Origin: Chloroflexota bacterium
Lineage (GTDB): Bacteria > Chloroflexota > UBA11872 > VXOZ01
Assembly: GCA_028874195.1 (NCBI GenBank)
Contig: JAPPLM010000028.1
Location: 37,138-101,137 of the forward strand
Direction of reading: 5' to 3'
DNA: 64,000 nt
The notes under the pieces were generated by a model. It saw nothing but the letters and a program-made list of their open reading frames with translations, was not told the DNA's origin and did no database searches. A program made the position numbers and the translations under genes. The stretch's first letter is position 1; every line of letters begins with the position of its first letter. This document shows, in pieces, positions 1-10,850 of this stretch.

Positions 1-1
1 C

Positions 2-2146
2 CCGTTGGTTGATCCGTATTCTGCCGGCTACGTGCGGTTGAATGCGTACGGCTCTTATCGCTGGCGCCGCGCCTTGCAAGCAGCCACTTGGGAATTCGAA
101 GTGCCGGAGGACGGTCTCTATAAGATTGCTTGGCGGCGCTGGCAAGCGTACGCAAGCTTCTTGCCTTCCGCGCGGCGGATTCTCATTGACGGTAAAGTCC
201 CGTTCCAGGAGCTCAATAACTTCCTATTTACGCCTGACAAAGATAGAGATTGGCGTATTGTGTCCTTTGGTGATAAATCCGGTGAGGGTGAGCCTTACCT
301 CTTCTATCTGACGAAGGGCAAACATACCCTCACGATGGAGGTCACCGTAGGCCCCTCCGCGGAGACTATTCGCGCCATCAACAAGGTGGTGACCGACCTG
401 TCGATCATGGTGCGCGAGATTACGATGATTACGGGCGTCAATCCTGACCCGTACATGGAGTTCGATCTCACGTCGCGAATTCCGACATTGGTGCCGCGCT
501 TGGTCGCCAACTATGAGTTGCTCGAAGAGCAAGTAGACCATATGACCATGGTCAACAACGGCGTGAAGCCGAACGTGGCCAACGTGCTGCAAGAAGTGGC
601 GTTTCAGTTGCAAGACATGGCCCGTGACCCGGAGAGCATGTCCCGCCGCTTGAGCGACCTGAGCGCTAGTCAAGGCCGCCTCTCACAGTGGCTGCTCTAC
701 CTGCGCGAGCACCCGCTCTGGCTCGACTACTTGCTGATCAGCAATCCCGAGATGGAGCTTGGGGTCGGCAAGGCGAGCATCTTCTTGAAGGCGTGGGCCG
801 GGTTCATGAACTTCCTGAGTTCGTTCGTCCGCAATTACTACGGCGTCGGCTCGATTTACGGCGACGATGACAATACCATCACCGTTTGGGTGGCCCGCGG
901 CCGTGAGTGGGGCATGATCATGAAGGACATGACAGAGGATGATTTCACCCCCGCCAGCGGTATAGCCGTGAACCTGCAGGTGTTCCCACCGGCGCAGCTT
1001 AGCGCGGGTTCGGTGAACGTGTTGCTCCTGTCAGTGGCGAGTGGCGTGACCCCGGATGTCGCAACCGGTGTGTTGCCCGACGTGCCGGTGGAGTTTGCTA
1101 TTCGTAACGGCGTAGCCAATATGAATAAGTTCGTGGATTATCAGGAGGTGACGACGCGATTCCGACCCGGGGCGCTGCTGCCCTTCCGTTGGGAGGGCGG
1201 AGACTACGCAATACCGGAAACGCAGGACTTCTTGATGATGTTCTACCGCACAGACATCTTCACTGAATTGGGCCTGACTCCGCCTGATACCTGGCAAGAC
1301 TTGTACAACATGATCTGGCTGCTTCAGCAGCGCGGAATGGACTTCTTCTTCCCGCCGGTAGGCGTGTCCGCGGGTGGCGGCATTTACGGCTTGGCTGAGT
1401 CTCTTGTGCCGGGGTTCCTGCCTTTCCTCTACCAGAACGGCGGAGACTTCTATACGGATAGAGGACTGAGCGCCCTTGACTCGCCGGAAGCCTTGGCCGG
1501 ATTCCGTGAGTGGACGGAGCTCTATACCAATTACAAGATCACGCAGCAAGCCGACTTCTACAACCGTATGCGCACGGGAGAGATGCCGATTGGTGTATCG
1601 GGCTTCTTTACGTATATTCTCTTATCCGTTGCGGCCCCGGAGCTTGAGGGCCGCTGGGAAATGCTGCCGCTGCCCGGTAAACGCCGTCCGGACGGACAGG
1701 TAGACCGTACCTCAGGCGGCTATGGTCAAGCCGTTGTGATCATGGATAATTCAGATAAACAAGAAATGGCTTGGGAGTGGTCGAAATGGTGGACGTCTAC
1801 GCGGGCCCAGGCGCGCTTCGGTGAAGAGCTCGAGGCCTTGATCGGCACGGAGGCGCGCTGGAATACGGCCAACGTCAAAGCCCTAAACCAGCTCCCCTTC
1901 CCGCAAAAGGATATCGAAGCTATCCAGGAGCAGTGGCGCTGGTTCAAGGAGCAGCCGGTTACGTTGGGTGGCTACTTCACGCCGCGTCACATCATCAATG
2001 CCTGGAATCGCGTAGTGCTGCAAGGGTGGAACGCGCGTGAAGCCCTGGAAGAAGCAGTGAAGCAAATTGACCGCGAACTCATCCGCAAGCGTGAGGAGTT
2101 CGGATTGCCGGTTGATCTCACGAAGACGAAAGGAGGTCTGGAATAA
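2..2146 (+). CDS. Extracellular solute-binding protein of a carbohydrate ABC transporter, 5' truncated by the window edge
   Basis: The reading frame is open to the first base, so the N-terminus and signal peptide lie outside the window. The visible part has three regions: about residues 1-130 form a beta-rich, carbohydrate-binding-like module (for example DGLYKIAWRRW and KGKHTLTMEV); about 130-285 are mainly helical; about 285-713 form a family-1 solute-binding fold (ITVWVARGREW near 293, then DFLMMFYRTDIF and the PDTWQDLY hinge region). It would capture an oligosaccharide outside the cell and pass it to the permeases that follow. Its stop overlaps the next start (TAATG), so the two are translationally coupled. 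The extra N-terminal domain makes it much longer than the usual 400-450 residues. The family call is firm; the substrate is unknown. Confidence 0.85.
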   Translation, partial: PLVDPYSAGYVRLNAYGSYRWRRALQAATWEFEVPEDGLYKIAWRRWQAYASFLPSARRILIDGKVPFQELNNFLFTPDKDRDWRIVSFGDKSGEGEPYLFYLTKGKHTLTMEVTVGPSAETIRAINKVVTDLSIMVREITMITGVNPDPYMEFDLTSRIPTLVPRLVANYELLEEQVDHMTMVNNGVKPNVANVLQEVAFQLQDMARDPESMSRRLSDLSASQGRLSQWLLYLREHPLWLDYLLISNPEMELGVGKASIFLKAWAGFMNFLSSFVRNYYGVGSIYGDDDNTITVWVARGREWGMIMKDMTEDDFTPASGIAVNLQVFPPAQLSAGSVNVLLLSVASGVTPDVATGVLPDVPVEFAIRNGVANMNKFVDYQEVTTRFRPGALLPFRWEGGDYAIPETQDFLMMFYRTDIFTELGLTPPDTWQDLYNMIWLLQQRGMDFFFPPVGVSAGGGIYGLAESLVPGFLPFLYQNGGDFYTDRGLSALDSPEALAGFREWTELYTNYKITQQADFYNRMRTGEMPIGVSGFFTYILLSVAAPELEGRWEMLPLPGKRRPDGQVDRTSGGYGQAVVIMDNSDKQEMAWEWSKWWTSTRAQARFGEELEALIGTEARWNTANVKALNQLPFPQKDIEAIQEQWRWFKEQPVTLGGYFTPRHIINAWNRVVLQGWNAREALEEAVKQIDRELIRKREEFGLPVDLTKTKGGLE

Positions 2147-3111
2147 TGGCCGAAGCCAAGAGTAGCGGCCCGGGCGCGGAGGTCACGACCCAACCGCGAG
2201 CGGTGGCAGAGCCGAAGACCGGCCTGCAACGGCTCCTCGCGCAGTATGGTGTGTCGTATGCTTTCCTGCTGCCCTACATGATCTTCTTCTTCGCCTTCTT
2301 GATCATCCCCGTAGGGGTGGCCATCTGGCTGAGCTTTACCTACTTCAATATGCTGGAGCCGCCCCGCGTGATTGGCTGGTCCAATTATCGCTTGTTGTTC
2401 CTCGAGGATGACATCTTCGTCTTGTCCATCCGGAACACGCTCTTCTTTGCTTTCATCACAGGACCGGTCAGCCTCACCGCATCCTTCCTCCTTGCCTGGT
2501 TCATTAACCAAATCCGGGTGCGTACCATTTACGCTTTGGCGTTCTACGCACCTTCGCTGACCAGCGCCATTGCTATGGCGGTTGTCTGGCGCATTGTCTT
2601 TTCCGGCGACCGCTACGGCTACATGAACTACTTCTTGATGCGCATGGGCTTCATCCAGGAACCGTTCCTGTGGCTCATCGACCAGCGGACTATGTTGCCG
2701 GTGGTCATGTTCGTCATGTTATGGATGAGTATGGGCAACAACTTCCTCGTGTTCCTTGCCGGCCTGCAGACCGTCAATACGGAACTCTATGAGGCCGGGA
2801 AGGTAGACGGAATCGCGCATCCCCTCCAGGAGATGTGGTACATTACCCTGCCATCCATGAAGCCACAGATGCTCTTTGGCGTTATCAACGCGGTGGTGCT
2901 GATGTTTTCTGCGGGCTTTGAGATTTCGCTCTCGCTGGCGGGTCTTCCCAGTCCGCTGTACGCGGCGCATATGATCCTGTCGCACCTGTATGACTACGCA
3001 TTTATCCGGTTTGAAATGGGTTATGCGGCTGCAATTGCCGTTATACTCTTCATCATTACCTTTGGTATAGGGCAAGGCGCCTTGCGTCTGCTCTCCACCA
3101 AGGATGAATAG
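2146..3111 (+). CDS. Carbohydrate ABC transporter permease, MalF-type (first pair)
   Basis: This 321-residue inner-membrane protein has a hydrophilic N-tail of about 35 residues followed by six hydrophobic segments. The EAA loop that docks to the ATPase is visible as EAGKVDGIAHPLQEMWYITLP. It forms half of a sugar channel with the following MalG-type protein. Its ATG shares a base with the stop of the binding-protein gene. No ATPase gene is present nearby, so a shared MsmX-type ATPase encoded elsewhere probably powers the transporter; that is inference from family habit. Substrate specificity cannot be read from the sequence. Confidence 0.9.
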   Translation: MAEAKSSGPGAEVTTQPRAVAEPKTGLQRLLAQYGVSYAFLLPYMIFFFAFLIIPVGVAIWLSFTYFNMLEPPRVIGWSNYRLLFLEDDIFVLSIRNTLFFAFITGPVSLTASFLLAWFINQIRVRTIYALAFYAPSLTSAIAMAVVWRIVFSGDRYGYMNYFLMRMGFIQEPFLWLIDQRTMLPVVMFVMLWMSMGNNFLVFLAGLQTVNTELYEAGKVDGIAHPLQEMWYITLPSMKPQMLFGVINAVVLMFSAGFEISLSLAGLPSPLYAAHMILSHLYDYAFIRFEMGYAAAIAVILFIITFGIGQGALRLLSTKDE

Positions 3112-3132
3112 CCAAGGAAGGGGAAACGGTAG

Positions 3133-3993
3133 ATGATTATTCGAGTTGGCAAATTCAAGATTACAAGCGGTGAGTTTACGACCATCGCGGCCTTGACCAT
3201 TCTTGCCGCGTTCATGTCATTGCCGCTGATCTTCGTCGTGTCGCATGCTCTCAAACCAATTGACGAGCTCTTCCTCTTTCCGCCGCGCTTCATCGTGCGG
3301 AATCCTACGTTGCGCAATTTCCAGGACCTCTTGATTGCGACGTATTCTCTCAACGTGCCGTTCATTCGGTACATTTTCAATAGTGTCTTCGTGGCCTTTT
3401 GCACGGTGCTTGGCGGCGTGTTGCTGGCGAGCTTGGCTGCCTACCCCTTGGCAAAGCATAATTTTCCCGGGCGCCATGCCATGTTCATCGTTGTCATCGC
3501 GGCGCTCATGTTTACCCCGCAAGTGACGGCGATCCCGCGGTATCTGGTGGTCTACCAGCTCGGTATCATCGATACCTACTTCGCGCTGGTGCTCCCCAAT
3601 TTGGCCATCCCGTATGCGCTCTTCTTGATGAAGCAGTTCATGGAGCAAATACCGGCGGCACTCATTGAATCGGCTAAGATAGACGGGGCGACAGAGTGGA
3701 CGGTGTTCTGGCGTGTCGTCATGCCTTTGGTGACGCCGGCATGGGCCACGCTGGTAATCATCATCTTCGTTGGTACGTGGAACGACATCTGGGCGCCTTT
3801 GGTATTTACCCGGACGGAATCGATGCGGACTTTGCCAATCGCACTCCAGACGTTGATCAGCCAAGGTTCCGTGGCCCGGCAAGGAGCGTATGCGGCCGCG
3901 ACGTTTATCATGATTACTCCCCCAGTGGTACTGTTTACGTTGGTACAGCGGCGCGTGATTGCAACGATGGCGCACTCAGGCATTAAGGCCTGA
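3133..3993 (+). CDS. Carbohydrate ABC transporter permease, MalG-type (first pair)
   Basis: This 286-residue protein has six predicted membrane segments and the EAA loop ESAKIDGATEWTVFWRVVMP. A purine-rich ribosome-binding site (GGAAGGGG) lies upstream of the ATG, 21 bases after the previous stop. The C-terminus (FTLVQRRVIATMAHSGIKA) is the usual MalG/UgpE ending. It pairs with the preceding MalF-type subunit. A second, distinct pair of permeases is encoded 4.6 kb downstream in the same operon. Confidence 0.9.
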   Translation: MIIRVGKFKITSGEFTTIAALTILAAFMSLPLIFVVSHALKPIDELFLFPPRFIVRNPTLRNFQDLLIATYSLNVPFIRYIFNSVFVAFCTVLGGVLLASLAAYPLAKHNFPGRHAMFIVVIAALMFTPQVTAIPRYLVVYQLGIIDTYFALVLPNLAIPYALFLMKQFMEQIPAALIESAKIDGATEWTVFWRVVMPLVTPAWATLVIIIFVGTWNDIWAPLVFTRTESMRTLPIALQTLISQGSVARQGAYAAATFIMITPPVVLFTLVQRRVIATMAHSGIKA

Positions 3994-4042
3994 CGGCATA
4001 GCGGTGCGGGATTGAACGAGCAGTGGTTAAGGGATTGAAAAA

Positions 4043-6151
4043 ATGCTAGGAAACAAGGGATCAAGACTTAAGGCAGTGCTGGCGTTGCTGGCGGCGCTTT
4101 GGCTCATCTTGACGTCCGCCGGTACGGCGTTTGCTTTGGAGCTTGATCCAAAGCTGTCTTATACGATCGATCCCCGCAAGCAGCGCGTGCCTTCACCGCT
4201 CCCGTATATATTTGAGAAAGAGATCAACGGCATACACTTGCCGACCGGCGCCTTCAAGGAGCCTTCAGACTTGTTCCTCGACCACGAGGAGAACCTGTGG
4301 TTGGCTGACACCGGGAACGATCGGATACTCAAGTTCTCTCAGGAAGGCGAGTATCTTATGGAAGTCAGCAACTTGAGCAAGCCCGAGGGCATCTATGTCG
4401 ATCCGGATGGAAACATATTTGTTGCGGATACTGGCAATAACCGCATTCTCCGACTGGATCCCGAGGGAAATTTCGTTGACGAGTTCTTCAAGCCCGAAAC
4501 AACCCTTATCCCTATCGACCATACGTTTGCGCCTAGCAAGCTGGTGGTGGATCGCAGCGGACGCATCTACACGTTGGAGGCTGGGAGCAACCTCGGCATT
4601 ATCGTGCTGGACGGCGAGGGTAACTTCCGCGGTTTCTTTGGGGCTACGCGTCTGGACTTTAGCCTGCGCCGGCTGATTGTGAGCATGTTTGCGACGCAGG
4701 AACAGCGGCGCAAGATATTCCTGCCCCAGCCTACGCCGCACTCAAATCTGTACCTATCCGATGATGGCTTCCTTTACACCGTAGTGGCGACTGCGGTCAA
4801 AGACCAGCTTCAGAAGCTGAGTCCGGTCGGGGTGAACGTCTATCCCCACTCAACTTCCGTCGCGATTTACATGCGATTCTTCAAGGAAGACTCGCTGAAG
4901 TTCTATGGGGAGCGTGAAGGAGCCGGTCGGCGGACCCAATTCCCACGCTTCTCCGATGTCAATGTCAATGACGCGGGCATTATTACGGTCGTGGATGCCA
5001 ACTCGGCAAAAGTCTATCAGTACGACCAGGATGGTGAGCCGCTTTTGGCATTTGGCGGCAGAGGAGTGCAGCAGGGCCAACTGGGGTACCCGACGAGTGT
5101 GGTGACGGACGAAGCAGGATCCTTGTATATCCTGGATGCGATCCGCAACAACATTCAGGTGTACCGGCCCACGCTCTTTGCCAGACTGGTGCATTCGGCG
5201 AGCAAGTTCTACTGGGACGGCAGGTATGATGAGGCTGCTAACCTTTGGCAGCAAGTTCTCAAGCTCGATGCGAACATGTACCTGGCGCACAGTGCGCTCG
5301 GCAAGGCGCTCTACAGACAGGAGCGCTATCAGGACGCGATGGTCGAGTACTTCAGGGGCTACGATAAGACCGAGTACGCGAAGGCCTACTCTGAGGCGCG
5401 GTATCTGTGGATGCGCGCAAACTTCGGACTTTTCATGCTCTACGTGCTCTTGGGAATCGGCGCAATCATAGTGATTCCCCGAGGCACGCGCCGCATTTTC
5501 GAATTGGGCTTCCAGCGGGGCATCCTCAAGCAGCAGAGTACGTGGTACAAGGTATATCGCCAGGCGGTTGGCGTCTTGCGTGATCCAATGGAAACCTTCT
5601 GGGCATTGCGGGAAGATTCCACGTGGTGGACGGTGTGGACGATGCTTGGTCTCGCTATCATTGTGCGCATGCTTACGCTCAATACGGTGAGCTTCCACTA
5701 CTCGTCTATAGATCCCGAAGATATCAACTTTGTGCTTGAAGTCTCGCGGATTCTTGTGCCGTTCCTGGTCTGGGTGATAGCGAATTACGGCGTGAGCGCA
5801 ATTTTCTACGGTGAGGGTTCACCGAAAGTGGTGGCAGCAACGACCGCTTACTGCTTGCAGCCGTATATCATTATCGCCTTGCCGTTGGCCTTGGTTTCGA
5901 ACGTGCTTACGGGGGATGAGAGTGCGTTGTATGGCTTTGCAAACACTGCCATGTACTGGTGGATGGGCGTGCTTCTCTACCTGCAGGTGAAGGTTGTGCA
6001 CGACTTCGAGTTCAAGCGCGCCGCGGGTGTGAGCTTCCTCAACATATTGGGAATGGTTGCGATATTCGGCATTTCCGCCCTTAGCTATTTCATGTCGTCG
6101 CGGGTGATCCGCTTCCTCTGGGAGGTTGTTTATGAAGTTGTCACTCGCTAG
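4043..6151 (+). CDS. NHL-repeat / TPR / Yip1-domain membrane protein
   Basis: A signal peptide or anchor covers residues 1-31. NHL-type beta-propeller repeats follow (NLWLADTGNDRILKF and NIFVADTGNNRILRL are clear consecutive blades near 86 and 130; another near 350), then a TPR-like helical pair at about 390-450 (GRYDEAANLWQQVLKLD). The C-terminal half, about 465-702, has a membrane helix and then a Yip1-like five-helix domain. The propeller and TPR should be outside the membrane and may bind glycans or partner proteins. The gene lies inside the sugar-uptake operon, between permeases and a DUF5696 gene. From memory, Yip1 and DUF5696 genes are also neighbours of ABC permeases in Bacillales. 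Function is unknown. Confidence 0.8.
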   Translation: MLGNKGSRLKAVLALLAALWLILTSAGTAFALELDPKLSYTIDPRKQRVPSPLPYIFEKEINGIHLPTGAFKEPSDLFLDHEENLWLADTGNDRILKFSQEGEYLMEVSNLSKPEGIYVDPDGNIFVADTGNNRILRLDPEGNFVDEFFKPETTLIPIDHTFAPSKLVVDRSGRIYTLEAGSNLGIIVLDGEGNFRGFFGATRLDFSLRRLIVSMFATQEQRRKIFLPQPTPHSNLYLSDDGFLYTVVATAVKDQLQKLSPVGVNVYPHSTSVAIYMRFFKEDSLKFYGEREGAGRRTQFPRFSDVNVNDAGIITVVDANSAKVYQYDQDGEPLLAFGGRGVQQGQLGYPTSVVTDEAGSLYILDAIRNNIQVYRPTLFARLVHSASKFYWDGRYDEAANLWQQVLKLDANMYLAHSALGKALYRQERYQDAMVEYFRGYDKTEYAKAYSEARYLWMRANFGLFMLYVLLGIGAIIVIPRGTRRIFELGFQRGILKQQSTWYKVYRQAVGVLRDPMETFWALREDSTWWTVWTMLGLAIIVRMLTLNTVSFHYSSIDPEDINFVLEVSRILVPFLVWVIANYGVSAIFYGEGSPKVVAATTAYCLQPYIIIALPLALVSNVLTGDESALYGFANTAMYWWMGVLLYLQVKVVHDFEFKRAAGVSFLNILGMVAIFGISALSYFMSSRVIRFLWEVVYEVVTR

Positions 6152-8582
6152 AGGGTGGCGTTTCGCACGGTTCTTTGTGCCGCTGATCCTATTTTTGACT
6201 GTACTGCCGATTGCGCCGGTTATGGCTGCGCCAGCCTACGACCCGGCGAAGGATTTGGGACCGGAATTTGAGCAAGTCAGCCAGGTCGAGCACCTTTCGC
6301 TCTTTCTGAATAAAGCGAACTCACAACTGGCCGTATTCGATGATCGTGAGAACGGACGTCTTTGGCGGAGTTCTCCAATTCTCGAAAACCCCGAAGCTGT
6401 CTCGGATTCCATTAAGGCGCGCCTGAATTCGGTGGTTATTGTCGAGTACACCGACAAAGTGCGCACCCAGACCCGTGTAGCCGATATCATTTCAGACCAG
6501 CCGAATATGACCTTCACTCCCATTGACGGCGGGATTCGGGTGGATTATCTGTTCGAAGAGTTGAATATCGGCTTTACCATCGACTTTTGGCTGGAAGACG
6601 ACCGTCTGGTCGTTGCTGTTGCTGAGGATAGCGTGCGGGAGACTGAAGAGCGTCTCTTGGTGACCTTGGATATCTTGCCGTTTCTCGGCGCCGCAACCAA
6701 CGAGGAGAAGGGTTATCTCTTCGTGCCGGACGGACCGGGAGCAATCGTGCATTTCCGGCCTGAGCAACCTGAATATCGGCATAACTTCCTGGCAGAGGTC
6801 TACGGTCCTGCGCTCTTCTCGTTTGAACCCGAGCAGCAGCAGGGGCCCATACCGGTGCCGGTCTTTGGTTTAGTGCGCGGGAATTCGGCGTTTACGGGCA
6901 TAGTCACTAAGGGTGACATGGACGTGAACATCAGCGCGGCGCTAAGCTACACCGCATTAGGCTACAACCGTATTTCCGGCCAGTTCATCTTCCGGCGTAA
7001 GGCGCCCTTCCCCCTGCGGCGTGCGTCATTTGTGACGAGGTTTGAGCAGGAGCGTGTTGAGGGAGACCGCGAACTCAAGTATGCGTTCTTGCGCGGCTAT
7101 GACGCTACGTACGTCGGCATGGCAAAGACGTATCGTGAGTACCTCATGAATGAGCGCGGTTTACAAAGGCTGGAAGAGGCGAATCCATTCTTGCATCTCC
7201 GCATCTTCATGGCTATGCAGCGCCAAGCGTTTCCGCGCGATCAGTTCATCACCATGACGACGTTTGATGAAGCCCTGGATATGCTCAAAACACTCAAGGA
7301 TGAGCGGGGGCTGGACAACTTGCGCGTTACGCTGGTGGGCTGGAGTCAGGACGGGTATGACTGGTCGTTGCCCAAGCGCTTGCCGCCGGAAGGCAAGATC
7401 GGCGGCGACGAGGGACTGCGCGCGGTTTCAAATTACGCCAATGCCAATGAAATCCCCCTTTACCTCGAGGACAACTATCTGTTTGGCTTCAGGAATATCG
7501 ACTCTTTCTTCCGCTTCAATCCGCTGACGGACGTAATTCGCGGGGCAAACCGGTTGCCAATTACGACCAACTACGTGGGTTTCAAGCGCAAGGAGGACGA
7601 ACCGCACACCGAGGTACAGCTCCTGCGACCGGAGATTGCCCGTGATCGCTATGCGGCTAACGATATTGCAAAGATGAAAGACTATGGGGTTTCCGGCGTA
7701 GAGTTTCGTTTCTTCGGCAAGGTGGCGCTCAACCACTACCCAATTCTCTTTTCCGGAAGGTCGGGATTCACGACTGGACTCAGGATGCTTGGGTTGATTG
7801 CGATCATAGGGATTGGTCTCTATATTGTCTTGATCGGGACACGGCGAGCCGGTGATGCGATTCTCGGCCAACTTATAGGTGGTCCGTTGTGGCGGCCGAT
7901 TGCCACTGCCGCGCTCCTGGTTGTGCTGGCGGGAGGCTTATTCATTGAAATCCGCAACTTCCAGCAACCGGTCGATACTGAGCAAGGTGGGGTCAAACTA
8001 AGCCGCCAAGAGTTTGTAGACGTGTGGAAAGACATCGTTGAGATTAGCAAGGAAGAAACGGGTACGGCCGTCATCCAGGGCGCGAATGCCTACATGCTTG
8101 ATACCGCCGACTTCTTTACACGCGTTCCTCTGGACCGCTATAACTATGTGTTCAGCGAGGAGACGGTCCCCTTCTTCCCATTGGCAGTGCACGGGTTGGT
8201 GCGCTACACGGGTGATGAGAGTAATCTGCGCAGCGATCGCGATGAGTTCTTGCGTGCCATCGAGTATGGCGCCTTGCCCACGTTCGAGTTGACGGCTAGC
8301 CCCAGCGTTCTCCTTACCCGAACCCAGTACAATCGTCTCTACTCTTCACGGTTCGCTGATTGGGAGCCGCAGATTGTCGATGAATACGAACTCTTCATCA
8401 GACAGTTGGGCTATACGGTAAATCAGCTCATGGAAGACCATAGACAGATCACAGAGGGGGTCTATGAGACCGTGTATGAGGACGGAACGCGGGTTATTGT
8501 GAACTACAATACGCGTCGCTTTACCGACGGCGACACCACGGTCGAGGGCCAGAACTATCTCATTATTCCGCCGCGGAGGTAA
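6132..8582 (+). CDS. DUF5696-type secreted/membrane protein, possible glycosidase-like barrel
   Basis: The start is the ATG preceded by GGAGG with six bases of spacing; it overlaps the end of the Yip1 gene by 20 bases. The 816-residue product has a signal peptide (about 1-33, ending VMAAPAYD), a beta-rich region to about 320, then segments with a glycoside-hydrolase TIM-barrel look (LRVTLVGWSQDGYDW, IPLYLEDNYLFGF, VSGVEFRFFG). Two hydrophobic helices at about 545-610 interrupt this part; the barrel-like pattern then resumes (TGTAVIQGANAYMLDTADFF, YTGDESNLRSDRDEF). I recognise it as DUF5696 by pattern and context. No catalytic residues can be assigned. It may process the sugar that the neighbouring transporter imports. 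Confidence 0.65.
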   Translation: MKLSLARGWRFARFFVPLILFLTVLPIAPVMAAPAYDPAKDLGPEFEQVSQVEHLSLFLNKANSQLAVFDDRENGRLWRSSPILENPEAVSDSIKARLNSVVIVEYTDKVRTQTRVADIISDQPNMTFTPIDGGIRVDYLFEELNIGFTIDFWLEDDRLVVAVAEDSVRETEERLLVTLDILPFLGAATNEEKGYLFVPDGPGAIVHFRPEQPEYRHNFLAEVYGPALFSFEPEQQQGPIPVPVFGLVRGNSAFTGIVTKGDMDVNISAALSYTALGYNRISGQFIFRRKAPFPLRRASFVTRFEQERVEGDRELKYAFLRGYDATYVGMAKTYREYLMNERGLQRLEEANPFLHLRIFMAMQRQAFPRDQFITMTTFDEALDMLKTLKDERGLDNLRVTLVGWSQDGYDWSLPKRLPPEGKIGGDEGLRAVSNYANANEIPLYLEDNYLFGFRNIDSFFRFNPLTDVIRGANRLPITTNYVGFKRKEDEPHTEVQLLRPEIARDRYAANDIAKMKDYGVSGVEFRFFGKVALNHYPILFSGRSGFTTGLRMLGLIAIIGIGLYIVLIGTRRAGDAILGQLIGGPLWRPIATAALLVVLAGGLFIEIRNFQQPVDTEQGGVKLSRQEFVDVWKDIVEISKEETGTAVIQGANAYMLDTADFFTRVPLDRYNYVFSEETVPFFPLAVHGLVRYTGDESNLRSDRDEFLRAIEYGALPTFELTASPSVLLTRTQYNRLYSSRFADWEPQIVDEYELFIRQLGYTVNQLMEDHRQITEGVYETVYEDGTRVIVNYNTRRFTDGDTTVEGQNYLIIPPRR

Positions 8583-8588
8583 CTCGCC

Positions 8589-9563
8589 ATGCAATTCGAA
8601 GATAACTTTTTCTGGGTGGCCGTGCTAACAGGGCTAGCCTTCGTGGTCCCGGCGTGCATCTTGTCGATCCGCGTAATACTGTCGGCGGTGGGAGTGCGCC
8701 TGACCTACAAGTTTCAACGTGCTATGGATGGGTACTTCTACATCAGCACGTGGGTCGTGGGATTTCTGATCTTCCTCGCCTGGCCGTTGTTTCAGTCGCT
8801 TTACGTTAGCTTCCACAACGTCAAGATTACGAGTTCCGAACTTAAACTAACATTCATAGGCTGGGAAAACTACGCGGAACCTTTCCTGGAAGACATTCAC
8901 TTCCTGCCCCTGTTTACCAAGACGGTTGCAAACCTCCTTTCGGACCTGCCTATCATCCTGGTCTTTTCGCTCTTCGTTTCAATCCTGGTGGTACAAGAGA
9001 TGCCGGGACGCGGTGTGTTCCGCATGCTCCTCTTCATGCCGGTAGTGATCGGTTCGGCGATTGTTATTCGCCGTCTCTTTGGTGAGGGTGTGAGCACGGA
9101 AGCCATCGGAGTAAGCGTGCAGACGCTGAGTGAGGTTGTGTTCACGTACTTGCAAGGCACGATAGCGGATTGGGTGCTTGACCTGGTGAACCGCGTTACC
9201 TTGGTGCTCTGGCGTACCGGCGTGCAGATCCTCATCTTTGTGGCGGGACTGCATAGTGTTCCAATCACGATGCGTGAGGCGGCAAAGACCGACGGCGCCT
9301 CCGGCTGGCAGATCTTCTGGCGGATTACACTGCCGATGCTTTCACCGGTGATTTTGGTCAACGTTGTGTATACGATTGTGGACTCGTTCACGGATCCATT
9401 CAATGAGGTGCTCACATACATCCAGACTGTGGGTTTGACCCGAGACTTTCGGCTTGGCTATGCGGCGGCTTTGGGCTGGATGTACTTCGCCTCGATTTTC
9501 CTCTTCATGGCGCTCGCCTTGCTGATTTCAAGCCGCTTTGTATTCTACGCTGGTGAACGGTAG
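8589..9563 (+). CDS. Carbohydrate ABC transporter permease, MalF-type (second pair)
   Basis: This 324-residue permease starts six bases after the DUF5696 stop, with GGAGG overlapping that gene's end. An extra N-terminal membrane helix (about 8-32) precedes the usual six. The EAA loop reads REAAKTDGASGWQIFWRITLP. It is clearly different in sequence from the first MalF-type permease, so the operon encodes two transporters or a transporter with exchangeable channels. No second solute-binding protein is visible; one could lie upstream of the window. Confidence 0.9.
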   Translation: MQFEDNFFWVAVLTGLAFVVPACILSIRVILSAVGVRLTYKFQRAMDGYFYISTWVVGFLIFLAWPLFQSLYVSFHNVKITSSELKLTFIGWENYAEPFLEDIHFLPLFTKTVANLLSDLPIILVFSLFVSILVVQEMPGRGVFRMLLFMPVVIGSAIVIRRLFGEGVSTEAIGVSVQTLSEVVFTYLQGTIADWVLDLVNRVTLVLWRTGVQILIFVAGLHSVPITMREAAKTDGASGWQIFWRITLPMLSPVILVNVVYTIVDSFTDPFNEVLTYIQTVGLTRDFRLGYAAALGWMYFASIFLFMALALLISSRFVFYAGER

Positions 9564-9576
9564 GGAGAACCCGGGC

Positions 9577-10515
<939 letters not shown>

Positions 10516-10850
10516 CCGATAGGCGCTTTGCGTCTCTCGCTTGCGTGCGGCAGCAGCTTTGGGCTTGTTTGACCTCTCTTAGATGTGAGTTGAGCCCTTT
10601 CATTGGGGATGCAGGCTTGTGTTCCTGCCGGGTTTCGCTTGGTATAGCAGTAGTGAGTGCAACTTTTGGTTTGACTGCTGGGAAACATTCCCGCCTCGGC
10701 ACTTGAGATTGCGCGATTTGCGGATAGCAGTGAGTTGCACTCTAGAGGCCTGTTGTCTGTCTATTCTGAGCGCCCCGGGAATTAATTGGCCCGCTAGGCT
10801 TGGCTGCCAAACGGCAAAAATCGCTTGTGTGACCGCGTAGATCGAGTTGG
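10516..10850. other. Gene-free gap with a spaced inverted repeat
   Basis: No coding frame here is convincing. A perfect 10-base inverted repeat, GAGTGCAACT at 10655-10664 and AGTTGCACTC at 10733-10742, has a 68-base interior, and both arms are preceded by TAGCAGT. It could be a long stem in the transport operon's 3' end, or the remains of a small mobile repeat. No U-tract follows, so a terminator is not supported. Confidence 0.4.
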
